Below, one piece after another: positions 33,968 through 43,256 of a DNA stretch of 64,000 nucleotides (position 1 is the first letter of the stretch; every line of letters starts with the position of its first letter). A program made the position numbers and the translations under genes. Source of the DNA: Clostridia bacterium (GTDB lineage: Bacteria; Bacillota; Clostridia; Christensenellales; CAG-138). The notes under the pieces are model-generated. The model did not search any database. It worked only from the letters and a program-made list of their open reading frames with translations, and was not told where the DNA came from. The stretch lies in assembly GCA_017545535.1 (NCBI GenBank), contig JAFWMS010000028.1:203323-267322 (forward strand). The letters run 5' to 3'.

Positions 33968-34591
33968 CTATCTGTCTCTTCCGTGACTTTGCTTTTTTAG
34001 AACTTCTTTTGTCTTGGTTTCATGGACGACCTTAATCAAAGCTTCCATGGTTTCTCTGGTGTGCCCTTCATAGTCTGCTTTTCCGTTGAGCTGAGATGCG
34101 GCATCCTCGACCGTTTCGAGATCTTCAGTGATGTCCACACATTCCTGCACACAAATTGTGTCCAGGTATTCGTAGAATACGTTCGGATCTTTGGCACTGA
34201 AGATTTCCGCGGCTATGATCATGTTGAAGGAAAAGCTGTTGAATACGAACTGTCCACCGGCATTACTGTCAGGATTGTAGTAAGCTTCAAATACTAGCTG
34301 ATCCTTTGGAAATACCCAGAACACGTCCCGTTTCTGATCGATCGAAGATAGGATCTCCTGGAGTGTCTTCTCTTTCATGACATGAAAAGAGTCTTCGCCA
34401 GGGATAAGTCCGAGATAACGACCATTCTCAAATATGCAATGCACGGTTCCCGCATCGTCAACATGCCGTACCGTGCCTTTCGTACCATCCGGGATCGGAT
34501 GCGGGTCGTTGCCCATATGATCGAGCACGATTTTTGTTCCAACCGGATACCGTTCCCGGAGCCAGTTGACTTCTTCCTGTGATGGGAACAT
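33968..34591 (-). CDS. DUF4314-containing protein
   Basis: 207 residues. The N-terminus (VGTKIVLDHMGNDPHPIPDG followed by TKGTVRHVDDAGTVHCIF) is a small SH3-like DUF4314 domain, usual in Tn1549-type elements. The rest is acidic and unrecognised. The function is unknown. It lies 2 bases after the primase-like gene. Confidence 0.68.
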   Translation of the reverse strand: MFPSQEEVNWLRERYPVGTKIVLDHMGNDPHPIPDGTKGTVRHVDDAGTVHCIFENGRYLGLIPGEDSFHVMKEKTLQEILSSIDQKRDVFWVFPKDQLVFEAYYNPDSNAGGQFVFNSFSFNMIIAAEIFSAKDPNVFYEYLDTICVQECVDITEDLETVEDAASQLNGKADYEGHTRETMEALIKVVHETKTKEVLKKQSHGRDR

Positions 34592-34593
34592 TC

Positions 34594-35562
34594 TTACCTC
34601 TCTTCCTGCGGCGCTTGCCGCTTTTTCTCTTGAAAACGCTGCTGCCGCGCTATCAGGTCCTCGTTATAATCCTTCCCGTACATGGGTGGATGGTCATAGA
34701 CCGTGTACTTGTCCTTCAGCAGCGTCTTGATATTTTCCGTTGCCTCACGTCCCTGTTCATCGGCGTCCAGAGCCAGGTTCACGTATCGGATCTGCGGATG
34801 GTCCGCGAGATACTGAAGCATGGCTGCGGGCGAGATCCCACCGAGGGATACGCGGTGCGCGGGATACTTGTTCTTGGAGTAGTTGCAGAGCGTAGCATGT
34901 GATAAAAGGTCGATGGCGCTTTCAAACACCCAGAGCGCTTTGCTGTCGCCATCGGGCAGTGCGAAGGCGTATGCTTTGTCACTGCCGTATGCGTCATGCT
35001 TAGCCTGTCCGGTACAGGACCGGGTGCAGGCATACCGCGGTGCGTCATCCATGTCCTTTCCTACAAAAACAGACTGCGGCGGGCAGGCTTTCTTCTCGTA
35101 TTCTCCGGTTTCGTTCTGGATCCAGAACATGTTCGTCTGGTACAGCAGTCCCTTATCGATGCACTCCTTGATGATCCTGGCGTCTATGCCGCGACTTTTC
35201 AGGTATGCGTAGACCGCATTGTTGTTCTCAGACGGTTCCGGAAGCTTCAGCTCCTTCGGATCCGGATGCTCCTGCGGAGGAGCGACCGGAAGCCGGCGTT
35301 CAACTTTGCCTTCTTCGCCAATCAGCGCTTTCATGGCATCCAGGAAGGACATGCCTTCGTAGTCCATAAGGAAGTCCAGAGTTTTACCGCCTTTGTGCTG
35401 CGAATGCCAGTACCATTGATTGCCTTTGACATACAGGCTGTCATGCTCCTTCAGCCGGTACTGGCTGCCTTGCCGGGTGAGGGCATATCCGCGGGATTCC
35501 AGGTACGAGACCAGATCCACATTGTCCGCTTGGGCGATCTGTTCCTTCGTGTACTTGCTCAT
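34594..35562 (-). CDS. DUF3991/TOPRIM primase-like protein
   Basis: 322 residues: an N-terminal DUF3991-type region (DNVDLVSYLESRGYALTRQG; WYWHSQHKGGKTLDFLMDYE) and a TOPRIM-like fold with WVFESAIDLLSHATLC and YVNLALDADEQGRE (the D-x-D acid pair). Such proteins in conjugative elements resemble primases and may prime the transferred strand. No zinc-finger cysteines of classical DnaG are seen at the N-terminus. Its start overlaps the previous gene by 4 bases. Confidence 0.75.
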   Translation of the reverse strand: MSKYTKEQIAQADNVDLVSYLESRGYALTRQGSQYRLKEHDSLYVKGNQWYWHSQHKGGKTLDFLMDYEGMSFLDAMKALIGEEGKVERRLPVAPPQEHPDPKELKLPEPSENNNAVYAYLKSRGIDARIIKECIDKGLLYQTNMFWIQNETGEYEKKACPPQSVFVGKDMDDAPRYACTRSCTGQAKHDAYGSDKAYAFALPDGDSKALWVFESAIDLLSHATLCNYSKNKYPAHRVSLGGISPAAMLQYLADHPQIRYVNLALDADEQGREATENIKTLLKDKYTVYDHPPMYGKDYNEDLIARQQRFQEKKRQAPQEER

Positions 35563-36608
35563 CTCGCTTCACCGCCTTTCCCGAGCGAATGCTCCTTCAG
35601 TTCCGGTGCGGTGTTGAAAGCGTATGCCTTCAGCGACTCGACATCCCCTGTCCAGAAACCACCGTCTATGATCCCGGTCTGCTCATTGACCAGATCATAT
35701 GCATAGTTCTCATCCATAATGTAATCGTTCCAGGTGGACACCTCATTTTCCAGCCGCTCCCGTGCCTGTGAGAGCGTGGAATCGTTCACGGCTCCGAAAA
35801 ACAGGTCTACCTTAGCATGCTCCGTGTAGATCCAACCGATCTGACCGGAATCCCAGGGGTCATTGAATGGCTCCGTGGAAACGGTATCACCGCTGTGACG
35901 GTACATGTACACAGGGAGAATGACATGATCTTTACTGAGTTCCTCCAGGATATGGTCATCTCTGACCTTTTCCGGATCGCAGAGGTATTCTTGTTCCATT
36001 TTGTCCCAGAACGCTTCCGCCTGTTCTTCGTCTCCGAAGTGTGCCAGCAACCGGTCCTTCAGGAACTCGTCCTTGTCATGAAACTCATGACGGTCTCCAT
36101 ACCAGACACGGTCAAAGCAGACGATCGTGCCCAGGTTGTCATCGAACTCGCGGGGACTGATAGGATTATCATCCCGGCGGATGACAAGCCGGACGCCGTC
36201 CCGAACCTCTTCGTATTTGCTCTTCTGAACCGGTTCGTATATGTTGGGAGTGATGGGAATCGCTGTGATCTGCCCGCCGCGCATGAGGAACATTTCCGGT
36301 GTTTTGAACATGTCGGAGTACTTTATGATCTGCTCCGGAGCGAGGGAGCCGAAGCTGTCTTCAGTCAGCCCAACGACCAGAAACTTGCCGGCGATGATAT
36401 CGTAGATCTCGCCGTCATCTCCGCGCAGCGAACGGTTCAGGTCCAGCCCTTCCAGCTTGCCTTCTTCGTTGCAGACGATTGCGACCTCATCCTCGAACGG
36501 GTAGACCGCTTCGATATATCCGCCGACCTCGTGCTGGAGATCTTCTAGCTCTTCACCGATCTCCTTCACATACGGTGCTTTCAGCGGCTCAACGATCAAT
36601 GCCTGCAT
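35559..36608 (-). CDS. DUF3846-type accessory protein of the element
   Basis: About 349 acidic residues. The N-terminal ~100 (MQALIVEPLKAPYVKEIGEE; VGGYIEAVYPFEDEVAIVCN; KFLVVGLTEDSFGSL) fit the DUF3846 family of mobile-element proteins. The rest is unrecognised. ATG 36608 has AAAGGAG 7 bases upstream and lies within the end of the preceding gene (20-base overlap). The function is unknown. Confidence 0.6.
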   Translation of the reverse strand: MQALIVEPLKAPYVKEIGEELEDLQHEVGGYIEAVYPFEDEVAIVCNEEGKLEGLDLNRSLRGDDGEIYDIIAGKFLVVGLTEDSFGSLAPEQIIKYSDMFKTPEMFLMRGGQITAIPITPNIYEPVQKSKYEEVRDGVRLVIRRDDNPISPREFDDNLGTIVCFDRVWYGDRHEFHDKDEFLKDRLLAHFGDEEQAEAFWDKMEQEYLCDPEKVRDDHILEELSKDHVILPVYMYRHSGDTVSTEPFNDPWDSGQIGWIYTEHAKVDLFFGAVNDSTLSQARERLENEVSTWNDYIMDENYAYDLVNEQTGIIDGGFWTGDVESLKAYAFNTAPELKEHSLGKGGEAR

Positions 36609-37305
36609 TGTGTCTCTCCTTTCCTTTGTTATTCTGTTTTTCAAGCGGAGGCGTCAGCGGCGTGACAGTATTGCCGCTTTGCTCCATTCTTTCCGCAAAC
36701 TCGCAGATATGGTAAAGCCAGCGTCCAACTTCAACGTGGTATTCATCAATGTACCTGCAGGTCTCGGTGATCTTTTCTCCCGAAGGTGTGGTGATCTGAA
36801 TCTTTCCACCGTCAGGAAGCCGGAACTTGTCATTGTAGCTGCTGTCGATAAACCGGATACCATTCTGCGCCTGCATCAGGTGGTGTTCCAGCCAGTCCCG
36901 CTTATAGGCGTAAATGTAGAAATTGTATTCGCCCTTGTTCGGATTCAACCGGCACATATACGAATACTCTTCCGTATCCACCCGGACACCGAAGCTGCGT
37001 CCGTCCTCCATCTGGCAGGAAGGATGGCTGTAGCAATACTTTGCCAGCGATGTTCTGTTCTTCAGGATCCCGTCGTAGTCAGGATTGAATCGGAGCATGT
37101 TGATGACGTCATCGAATTCCTGCTTGAAAGCGTCCGTTTTCAGATGTGCCATATGATCTGTCCAGGAAGTGAAGAACCCGTTTCCGTTGGTATCCATATC
37201 ACCGCGCAGGTGTCCGATACATCCGGTCTGTCCCATAATTTGCGAGGACTGCGAGTATGTGTATTTTTGCTCCGCGGGGAGCATGTCCCAGATTTCAAGT
37301 TCCAT
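36589..37305 (-). CDS. Unrecognised element protein
   Basis: 238 residues, soluble, with aromatic-rich stretches (YNFYIYAYKRDWLEHHLMQ) and the segment SYNDKFRLPDGGKIQITTPS, which suggests a beta-sheet domain. I do not recognise the family. ATG 37305 has AAAGGA 6 bases upstream. It heads the accessory gene run that continues to the DUF4406 gene and follows a strong hairpin. Probably an accessory transfer protein. Confidence 0.55.
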   Translation of the reverse strand: MELEIWDMLPAEQKYTYSQSSQIMGQTGCIGHLRGDMDTNGNGFFTSWTDHMAHLKTDAFKQEFDDVINMLRFNPDYDGILKNRTSLAKYCYSHPSCQMEDGRSFGVRVDTEEYSYMCRLNPNKGEYNFYIYAYKRDWLEHHLMQAQNGIRFIDSSYNDKFRLPDGGKIQITTPSGEKITETCRYIDEYHVEVGRWLYHICEFAERMEQSGNTVTPLTPPLEKQNNKGKERHNAGIDR

Positions 37306-37323
37306 ATTGTTTCCTTTCCGACA

Positions 37324-37354
37324 GGCAACCCGTGACGGATCATCACGGGTTGCC
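37324..37354. repeat. Strong hairpin between adhesin unit and accessory genes
   Basis: A 12-bp perfect stem (GGCAACCCGTGA with TCACGGGTTGCC) around a 7-base loop. No U-run follows on the minus strand, so it may be an RNA stability or processing element rather than a terminator. The next gene's ribosome binding site follows within 10 bases. Confidence 0.55.
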
Positions 37355-37369
37355 ATGTCTTTGTGTGTT

Positions 37370-37465
37370 TCAGCGGTCGTTTTTCTTCTTTCTGACCTGC
37401 AGGAAGATGAATCCGCCGACGATGATCGCGACGAGCACGATTGCGATGATTACTTTCGGGGTCAT
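37370..37465 (-). CDS. 31-residue single-helix membrane peptide downstream of the adhesin
   Basis: The reading frame MTPKVIIAIVLVAIIVGGF then IFLQVRKKKNDR is a single membrane helix with a basic tail. Its ribosome binding site GGAGG lies inside the last codons of the adhesin gene, and its ATG comes 3 bases after the adhesin stop, so the two are coupled. It is too short for most gene callers. It may help insert or retain the adhesin, or act in the transfer channel; the role is unknown. Confidence 0.65.
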   Translation of the reverse strand: MTPKVIIAIVLVAIIVGGFIFLQVRKKKNDR

Positions 37466-37468
37466 GCG

Positions 37469-40400
37469 TTACGCCTCCTCTCTGAGATTACGGCGTTTCT
37501 TCACCACGATGATCAGCGCGGCAACAAGCCCGCCGAGCAGAAGCAGAATTCCGCCGCAGAGTGCCGGAAATTCCCACCAGTCGGAATCCATGCCGAGCTT
37601 CACGAACTTGTGGTTGTCTATCCGGATTACGAACGGGTTCCCGTTGGTATTCTCCTTAGTCAGCTCGACCTTCTGAGCACTGATCGGGAAGTATCCGTCG
37701 GGCGTGATGCTTTCCTCGATCCAGACCGTCCCGAGCGGGAGACCGTAGATCGTGATCTCGCCGGTCCCATCCGTGATCATGTCGGTTACGGTTCCCTTCG
37801 CGTCGTAGAAGTAGCTGCCGTCCGATTCCTTGCGGAACTTCAGGATTACAAAGTCCGATTCACCCTGGACCTTGATGCAGAAGCCTGCGCCTGCCAGCGG
37901 ATTGCCAGACTTGGCATCGACCTTCTTGATCTTCAGTCCGGTCGGACAGTTCTCGACGTTCACGACCTTCGGAGCGGAAACGCCGTCTTTATCTGTGAGA
38001 GTGAAGGTGATCACTTCCTGCCCGATATAGCCCTCAGGAAATACCTCTTCAATCGTGTAGGTGCCTACAGGCAGATACCGGAACTCGACAAAGCCGTTTT
38101 CATCCGTGAAGAAGGTGTCTTCACCGTCTTTTGCCCAAACGCGGAACTTGCTTTCCTCTGCAGCGGAAGCGCTTTTGCTCACACCGCCTTCATCGGGGCC
38201 CTCATGCGGGGGAGTTTCCACGATTTCTTCCGGCTGATAAGGGATCGTGCGCACAGTCTGCCCGTCCGAATCAATGAGACGGAACTCGACTCCCGCGAAC
38301 GGCTTGCCGGTATAGAGATTCAGTTTGTTGATTTGCAGACAGGTCGGTTCATCCGTGATATCGGTCGTGCCGGTAATGTTACCATGGTAATCGACTGTGA
38401 ACGTGAAGGTCTCAGGACTCAGTGTGAAGCCTTCCGCGGCGACGGTTTCCTTGAAGGTGTACGTATCGGCAGGGAGCTCGTAGAGAATGATCTCACCGTT
38501 CAGATCAGTCTCGCCTTCGAATACGACCTCGCCCTTGGAGTTTTTGATCTCGTAGAACGCCTCGTACACAGGCTTGCCGGTGGTGAGGTCGGTCTTCTTC
38601 AGCACGATGTGCGTTTGCTCATTGGTGCGTTCGAACACGATCGTTGCCTTGTTGTCGGTCGTGATCTTGACCTCGATTACTTCATCCGAGAGCACGAAGC
38701 CGGGAGGCGGCACGATTTCCTTGACGTAGTATGTGCCGACGGGGAGATCGATCGAAATGGCGTAGCCGTCCTTATCAGTGGTCATGGTGCAGTAGAGCTG
38801 ATCGTCCTTATCGCGGATCTCGTACTGCGCGCCTTCGAGCATGCGGCCAGGATTGGAATCATCTTCCTTCCAGATCGCGATGTTGCCCTTGAACCGTTCG
38901 TTCTCGATCGGATTCTTGTAGTAGACCGTATTCGCGCCGCTGACAGTGAACGGGAAGGATTCCTCAATCAGATGGATCGTTTCGTCCGGAACCTTCAACT
39001 CACGGAGGTAGTACTTACCGAAGGGAAGCGTGGTATCGGAGGTCGCGATACCGTCCTTGTCCGTTGTCAGGAGGCTGACGAGTGTGTTCTTCGGAATCAT
39101 CTTGATCGTTTCAGCCGTATAGACTCCGAATACAGCGCCTTCGAGCGGGCTCGTTTTGAAGGTCATGGTCTCAGTATCGAAGAACTCACAGACCTTCTTA
39201 ATCTTGACCGAACCGGGGATCCGCTTATTGCTGATGGCCTGCTCCGCATAAACGATCGGTGTGTTCTGGTCCTTGTACGCCAGGGTGACCGTGTAGATCG
39301 ACGGATCCAGGTCGTATCCGGCTACCGTCTTGGTTTCCTGGATCGTGTAGGTTCCGAACGGCAGCAGACCGGTTTCGGCAATACCGTTCTCATCCGAGAC
39401 GATGGTCGCGATCACCGTGCCAGAGGAGTCCTTCACCTCGAACTCACATCCAGGAAGGCCTTTGACCTCGTACTTCGGAGCGTGCAGCTGACCGTATTCG
39501 GTCGCTGTCGCGGTCGTTCCGGTCAGGACATACGCCGTTTTCGTAATACGGATCGCGCCTTTTGCTGTCTCGTTCTTCAGCTCCAGAGTTGCCGTTTCAC
39601 TGACCTTGACAATGACGGAATGTGTAAGCCCGTCAACGACATACGGCTTTACGGTGGACAGCTCCTTGATGTAGTACGTTCCCGCATCCAGTTCGTTGAC
39701 AGTGACCGTACCGTCGCTGCCGGTCGTGACTTCAGTCACCTTCTGCGTACAGTTTGCGTCCTTGTAGATTCCGAACTTGACGCCTGCCAGCGGGGTGCTG
39801 TCGTCGCCAACCTTTTTGATCTTCAGAGCACCGAGCGCAGGAGTGTTCACACCAAAGCTCGCGGTAGCAACAACCTGAGCGGTGGTAGCGCAGAGGAAGA
39901 TCTTCTGTAGAGAGTCCTTTGAGGGAATGTACGCTGTGATGTTGTCCAGCGAACGGGTGTCCTTACCGTTGGCGGAGATCGTAAACGTCTTACCTGCCGC
40001 ACTTACGGGAGCTGTGATCGTCAGCTGTTCGCTCTTATTGCCGGTATAACCGGTTACAGTGACGCCGGAGGGAAGACCCGAGGTGTCAAGCGTATAGCCG
40101 GAGTTGATGTTGGTGAGCTTTACGGTCGTTTTGCCCGTGAAGTTATCGCCGCTCTTGGTCAGTGTCAGGGAAGCAGGCGTGAACTCGATGTTGTGGTTGA
40201 GTTTTATCTTATCCCGGGCCATCTGAAGCAGTTCGTCAGCCCAGGTTAGAACGTGCTCATAGCCTTTCTTCGCACGTATATCATTTGGATGCGTCTTACG
40301 ATTCGTGAAGCTATATGATCCGGGTTCGCCATTTTCAGAAAGCCAAAAGCGGATCGCGTTGGCCGTTGCTTGCCGGGCTTCGTCTTCCGTGAAACCGTCA

Positions 40401-40756
40401 GGAGTGTTGCAGGGGTATCCGAACATGAGAATCGTCTGAAGTCCCTGCAGCGTATTGGAGGAAAAAACCGAGGAGGGAGGTGCCGCAGTGTACGTCGCTC
40501 CATGAGGGTTCCCCTCGGAATGCTCGATACAATAACAGACCTGACCCGTGGATTTGATCCAGTGCTTCGGGGTGTTCAGATCTTTCCACTTTCCACCGGA
40601 GTAATACTCCAGGTAGTCGAAAGCGGAGTTCGTCTGGGATTCGATTTCGACGGTAGCCTTCGTATCGCCGGAATCAGCGAATGCCGCAGCGGGCACCAGC
40701 GCGAGGAGCATGATGGCGCAGAGCAGCATGGCAATGAGTTTCTTTGTTGCTTTCAT
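37469..40756 (-). CDS. Large SpaA/Cna-B repeat surface adhesin with thioester-type head
   Basis: 1095 residues: signal peptide (cleavage near AAAFADSG), an N-terminal thioester-adhesin-like domain (WIKSTGQVCYCIEHSEG) and about seven SpaA/Cna-B beta modules. Each module opens like GALKIKKVGDD, GSVKIKKVCEF, THIVLKKTD or TGLKIKKVDAK. A C-terminal membrane helix ends in KKRRNLREEA. The modules usually carry stabilising isopeptide bonds. Where thioester proteins have TQxAIW this one reads ATANAIRFW, so the thioester Gln seems absent. There is no LPxTG before the helix. ATG 40756 has GAAAGGAA upstream and starts the signal peptide. It probably mediates donor-recipient contact or host binding. Confidence 0.85.
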   Translation of the reverse strand: MKATKKLIAMLLCAIMLLALVPAAAFADSGDTKATVEIESQTNSAFDYLEYYSGGKWKDLNTPKHWIKSTGQVCYCIEHSEGNPHGATYTAAPPSSVFSSNTLQGLQTILMFGYPCNTPDGFTEDEARQATANAIRFWLSENGEPGSYSFTNRKTHPNDIRAKKGYEHVLTWADELLQMARDKIKLNHNIEFTPASLTLTKSGDNFTGKTTVKLTNINSGYTLDTSGLPSGVTVTGYTGNKSEQLTITAPVSAAGKTFTISANGKDTRSLDNITAYIPSKDSLQKIFLCATTAQVVATASFGVNTPALGALKIKKVGDDSTPLAGVKFGIYKDANCTQKVTEVTTGSDGTVTVNELDAGTYYIKELSTVKPYVVDGLTHSVIVKVSETATLELKNETAKGAIRITKTAYVLTGTTATATEYGQLHAPKYEVKGLPGCEFEVKDSSGTVIATIVSDENGIAETGLLPFGTYTIQETKTVAGYDLDPSIYTVTLAYKDQNTPIVYAEQAISNKRIPGSVKIKKVCEFFDTETMTFKTSPLEGAVFGVYTAETIKMIPKNTLVSLLTTDKDGIATSDTTLPFGKYYLRELKVPDETIHLIEESFPFTVSGANTVYYKNPIENERFKGNIAIWKEDDSNPGRMLEGAQYEIRDKDDQLYCTMTTDKDGYAISIDLPVGTYYVKEIVPPPGFVLSDEVIEVKITTDNKATIVFERTNEQTHIVLKKTDLTTGKPVYEAFYEIKNSKGEVVFEGETDLNGEIILYELPADTYTFKETVAAEGFTLSPETFTFTVDYHGNITGTTDITDEPTCLQINKLNLYTGKPFAGVEFRLIDSDGQTVRTIPYQPEEIVETPPHEGPDEGGVSKSASAAEESKFRVWAKDGEDTFFTDENGFVEFRYLPVGTYTIEEVFPEGYIGQEVITFTLTDKDGVSAPKVVNVENCPTGLKIKKVDAKSGNPLAGAGFCIKVQGESDFVILKFRKESDGSYFYDAKGTVTDMITDGTGEITIYGLPLGTVWIEESITPDGYFPISAQKVELTKENTNGNPFVIRIDNHKFVKLGMDSDWWEFPALCGGILLLLGGLVAALIIVVKKRRNLREEA

Positions 40757-40887
40757 AGATTTCCTTTCTTGCGTGTAATATTGTTTTCGGTCATCGATCG
40801 ATGAATTGCGTTCTGGAAGGATATGTCGTGACTTCGTGGCATGTGGCACTACAGTGCTTAGCCGGTTATATTCTTTCTTCCAGCACT

Positions 40888-40913
40888 CTGTTAATTCACA
40901 GGTTAATTAACAG
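40888..40913. repeat. AT-rich inverted repeat in the gap before the adhesin gene
   Basis: CTGTTAATT (40888-40896) and AATTAACAG (40905-40913) form a 9-bp dyad starting right after the stop codon of the upstream small gene. No T-run follows. In the 157-base gap to the adhesin I see no clear promoter; the dyad is the only ordered feature and could be an operator. Confidence 0.45.
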
Positions 40914-41105
40914 TTAATTGGTCTTGGGGAGGTCATCGAACAGGCAGAAGGAGAACCGGCATTTCCGGAGCTCCCGGTCGAACTGGCCACAGCGATAGCA
41001 ATCGCCGTTCGCATCCTCGGGGCGGACTTTGAGGCTGTCGAAGCCGGGGACCTCTTTCATAAGGCGCTCATACTTCTGGTGTTCAGGACTTGTAAATAGG
41101 CTCAT
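40914..41105 (-). CDS. Small cysteine-containing protein after the ParAB genes
   Basis: 63 residues with CYRCGQFDRELRKCRFSFC, a Cys-x2-Cys and Cys-x4-Cys pair that may bind zinc. ATG 41105 has GGAAGGAG 7 bases upstream and overlaps the previous gene by 23 bases. No family recognised. It completes the parA-parB-unknown-unknown run. Confidence 0.55.
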   Translation of the reverse strand: MSLFTSPEHQKYERLMKEVPGFDSLKVRPEDANGDCYRCGQFDRELRKCRFSFCLFDDLPKTN

Positions 41106-41532
41106 CGCGGAACTCCTTCCAGAGCTCAGGCGGGAACGCCCTTTCAATCACTTCCCTGAGCACAGGGATGATCTGCGTCATGTGCAGACTCTGCTCGAAG
41201 TCAGTGACTGAGTCATAGACAAGATGCATGAAGATCTTCCACAGAGGGAAGCAGCTGTAGAGCGCGTGGATGTGCTTCGGAACCGCCATTTGCATGGCGT
41301 TGTAGGCCCTCTTCACGTAGTCATACGCTTCATGGTATCTCTCGTCATATACGGTCTGAAGGAACATCTCCACATACATTCCGGACAGGCGTGAACATAT
41401 AAAGCCCGACGTGGTCCGCGCGACGCACAGGAGCTTGCGCGGATCGGTATATCCGGAGTGGATCAGGTATCGGATCGCTTTTTCAGGAGCGACCGGGGGT
41501 TGATAGCTGGGTTTCAATTTGTCACCTCTCAT
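41083..41532 (-). CDS. Unrecognised protein coupled to parB
   Basis: About 149 residues, mostly helical (AIRYLIHSGYTDPRKLLCVA; EMFLQTVYDERYHEAYDYV). No family recognised. The ATG at 41532 overlaps the parB end but has a weak ribosome binding site. A TTG at 41517 has AGAGGTG 5 bases upstream and may be the true start. Position suggests a role with the partition or maintenance genes. Confidence 0.5.
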   Translation of the reverse strand: MRGDKLKPSYQPPVAPEKAIRYLIHSGYTDPRKLLCVARTTSGFICSRLSGMYVEMFLQTVYDERYHEAYDYVKRAYNAMQMAVPKHIHALYSCFPLWKIFMHLVYDSVTDFEQSLHMTQIIPVLREVIERAFPPELWKEFRDEPIYKS

Positions 41533-42481
41533 AGTCTTTTGATTTCTGTTTCTGTCGCTGTTTGGAATAGTTCTCCAGCAGTCTGATAATGGTTTGCTCG
41601 ATTTCCTTGCCGGTGGTCCCGGCAGGAAAGTACTTCTCAACGGTGCTGCGCCGGAACGTGATCGTTTCGTACATCGGCTTTTCGACCGTCATGACCGCTT
41701 CGATCTTGTCATCGTCGATTCTGTCCTCGGCAGACAGCTTCCTGAGTTTCTGCGCTTGCGACAGGGACGGCGAGATTTCCTCGCGGTCCATAATCTCCTG
41801 AACGATTTCCTGATCGGCTTCATCCAGATACGAGACCTCAACGGCGGGATTGAATGCCAGTCGACCTTCGTCCACTGCGTCCTGCAGAGCTGGAATCAGG
41901 CTGTTCAGGCGGATAAACCGCTGAACCTGCCTAGGACTGTCATCTGTTCCTTCGGCGACTTGCTCTCTGGTTTTCTTGCCTGGCAACTTGTGGCCAACTT
42001 GGCCACAAGTTAAATCGGTACGTGCTCCTTGCCTTTTTAAGGCTTCAAGCTTCATCTTGTAAGCCTTAGCCTTCTCACTCGGCTTTAGCTTGTCGCGCTG
42101 CTTCAAGTTGCTGTCGACCATCAGGATGATGGCCGTGTCATCGTCCATTTCTCGGATAATGACAGGCACCTTCTCGATCCCGGCGCGCTGACACGCTTCC
42201 ACGCGGTTGTGACCGGAGATGATCTCATAACCGCCTTCCTTGCGGGGACGCGCTATGATCGGCGACATGACGCCATATTCCTTGACGCTTTCCACCATTT
42301 CTTCCATTCGCTCCTCCGTGTAGGGCAGGAACGGATGATCCTTGAATGGGAACAGGTCGTCTGTGGAGATCTGGCTTATGGAACCGGCCTGCGACTTATC
42401 CTGAACCGTTGGCTCGAAAAGACTATCGAGCGGTTTGAACGGTACGAAGCTCGCGCTGGACCGTTTGTTCTTGTCGGCCAT
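41522..42481 (-). CDS. parB: ParB-family partition protein
   Basis: 319 residues: ParB N-terminal CTPase domain with EIISGHNRVEACQRAG (the GHNRxEA box), a helix-turn-helix region (TREQVAEGTDDSPRQVQRFI) and a C-terminal dimerisation part. It binds parS sites and works with ParA to keep an excised circular form in the cell line. AGGAGGTG lies 7 bases before the ATG, inside parA, giving a 59-base overlap. No parS was identified. Confidence 0.9.
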   Translation of the reverse strand: MADKNKRSSASFVPFKPLDSLFEPTVQDKSQAGSISQISTDDLFPFKDHPFLPYTEERMEEMVESVKEYGVMSPIIARPRKEGGYEIISGHNRVEACQRAGIEKVPVIIREMDDDTAIILMVDSNLKQRDKLKPSEKAKAYKMKLEALKRQGARTDLTCGQVGHKLPGKKTREQVAEGTDDSPRQVQRFIRLNSLIPALQDAVDEGRLAFNPAVEVSYLDEADQEIVQEIMDREEISPSLSQAQKLRKLSAEDRIDDDKIEAVMTVEKPMYETITFRRSTVEKYFPAGTTGKEIEQTIIRLLENYSKQRQKQKSKDYER

Positions 42482-43256
42482 TTTCGATCACCTCCTCGGT
42501 CAGTTTCTCGTATGCCGCGGCGACCTTGCCTTTCTTATCGAACGCGAAAATGCTCTTCCCCCGGGCGCTGCTTTCCGACATTCGGATCGAAGTCGGGATC
42601 TCGGTTTCGAACACATTGAACACATCGCCATAGGTCTCATGAAGCTGAGCCACCAGGTCCTTCGTGAAATTCGGGCGATTATCCATCATGGTCACCAGGA
42701 CGCCTTCTATAGTCAGGGAAGGATTCATCTTCTTCCGGATCTTGCAGATCGTGTCATAGAACATTTGCAGCCCCGCCATGGAGAAGTAGTGTGGCTGCGT
42801 CGGGATCAGAACACTGTCTGCCGCGACCAGTGCGTTTACGGTCAGAACGCTGAGAGACGGCGCACAGTCGATCAGAATGTAGTCGTAATTCAGCCGAACC
42901 TCGTCGATGTACTGCTTCAGCATGTTTTCCCGTCCGTACTCGTTGATCAGAGAGATCTCAAGACCGGAGAGCTGAACGTTCGCGGGCATGAGGTCGATTC
43001 CCTCCGATGTGGTCAGGATTCCTTCCGCGGGATCGATATCTTCCTCCTGTACTGCTTTGTGCAGCACGTTGGATATTGTGAATTCCATGTCGTCCGGATT
43101 CTGATATCCGAGCGCCATGGTGAGGTTTGCCTGGGAATCAAGGTCGATCAGAAGAACGTCGTAGCCCTTCCGGACAAGCCCGGCTCCCAGGTTGACGGTG
43201 GTGGAGGTTTTCCCGACACCGCCTTTTTGATTCGCGATTGCGATTACCTTGGTCAT
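42423..43256 (-). CDS. parA: ParA/Soj-family partition ATPase
   Basis: 277 residues with deviant Walker A KGGVGKTSTTVNLG, switch I region and the DYILIDCAPSLSVLTVNALV Walker B segment. It moves or positions the element DNA together with ParB. The gene is first in a four-gene run and is divergent from the HTH pair at 43708, with a 450-base AT-rich gap between. Its presence suggests that the excised element may persist or replicate as a circle. Confidence 0.92.
   Translation of the reverse strand: MTKVIAIANQKGGVGKTSTTVNLGAGLVRKGYDVLLIDLDSQANLTMALGYQNPDDMEFTISNVLHKAVQEEDIDPAEGILTTSEGIDLMPANVQLSGLEISLINEYGRENMLKQYIDEVRLNYDYILIDCAPSLSVLTVNALVAADSVLIPTQPHYFSMAGLQMFYDTICKIRKKMNPSLTIEGVLVTMMDNRPNFTKDLVAQLHETYGDVFNVFETEIPTSIRMSESSARGKSIFAFDKKGKVAAAYEKLTEEVIENGRQEQTVQRELRTVQTAR

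Noticed and set aside
37169..39910. A 913-residue open frame on the plus strand
   Set aside because: It is the reverse shadow of the adhesin gene, which has a signal peptide, repeated Cna-B modules and a ribosome binding site; the plus frame has none of these.
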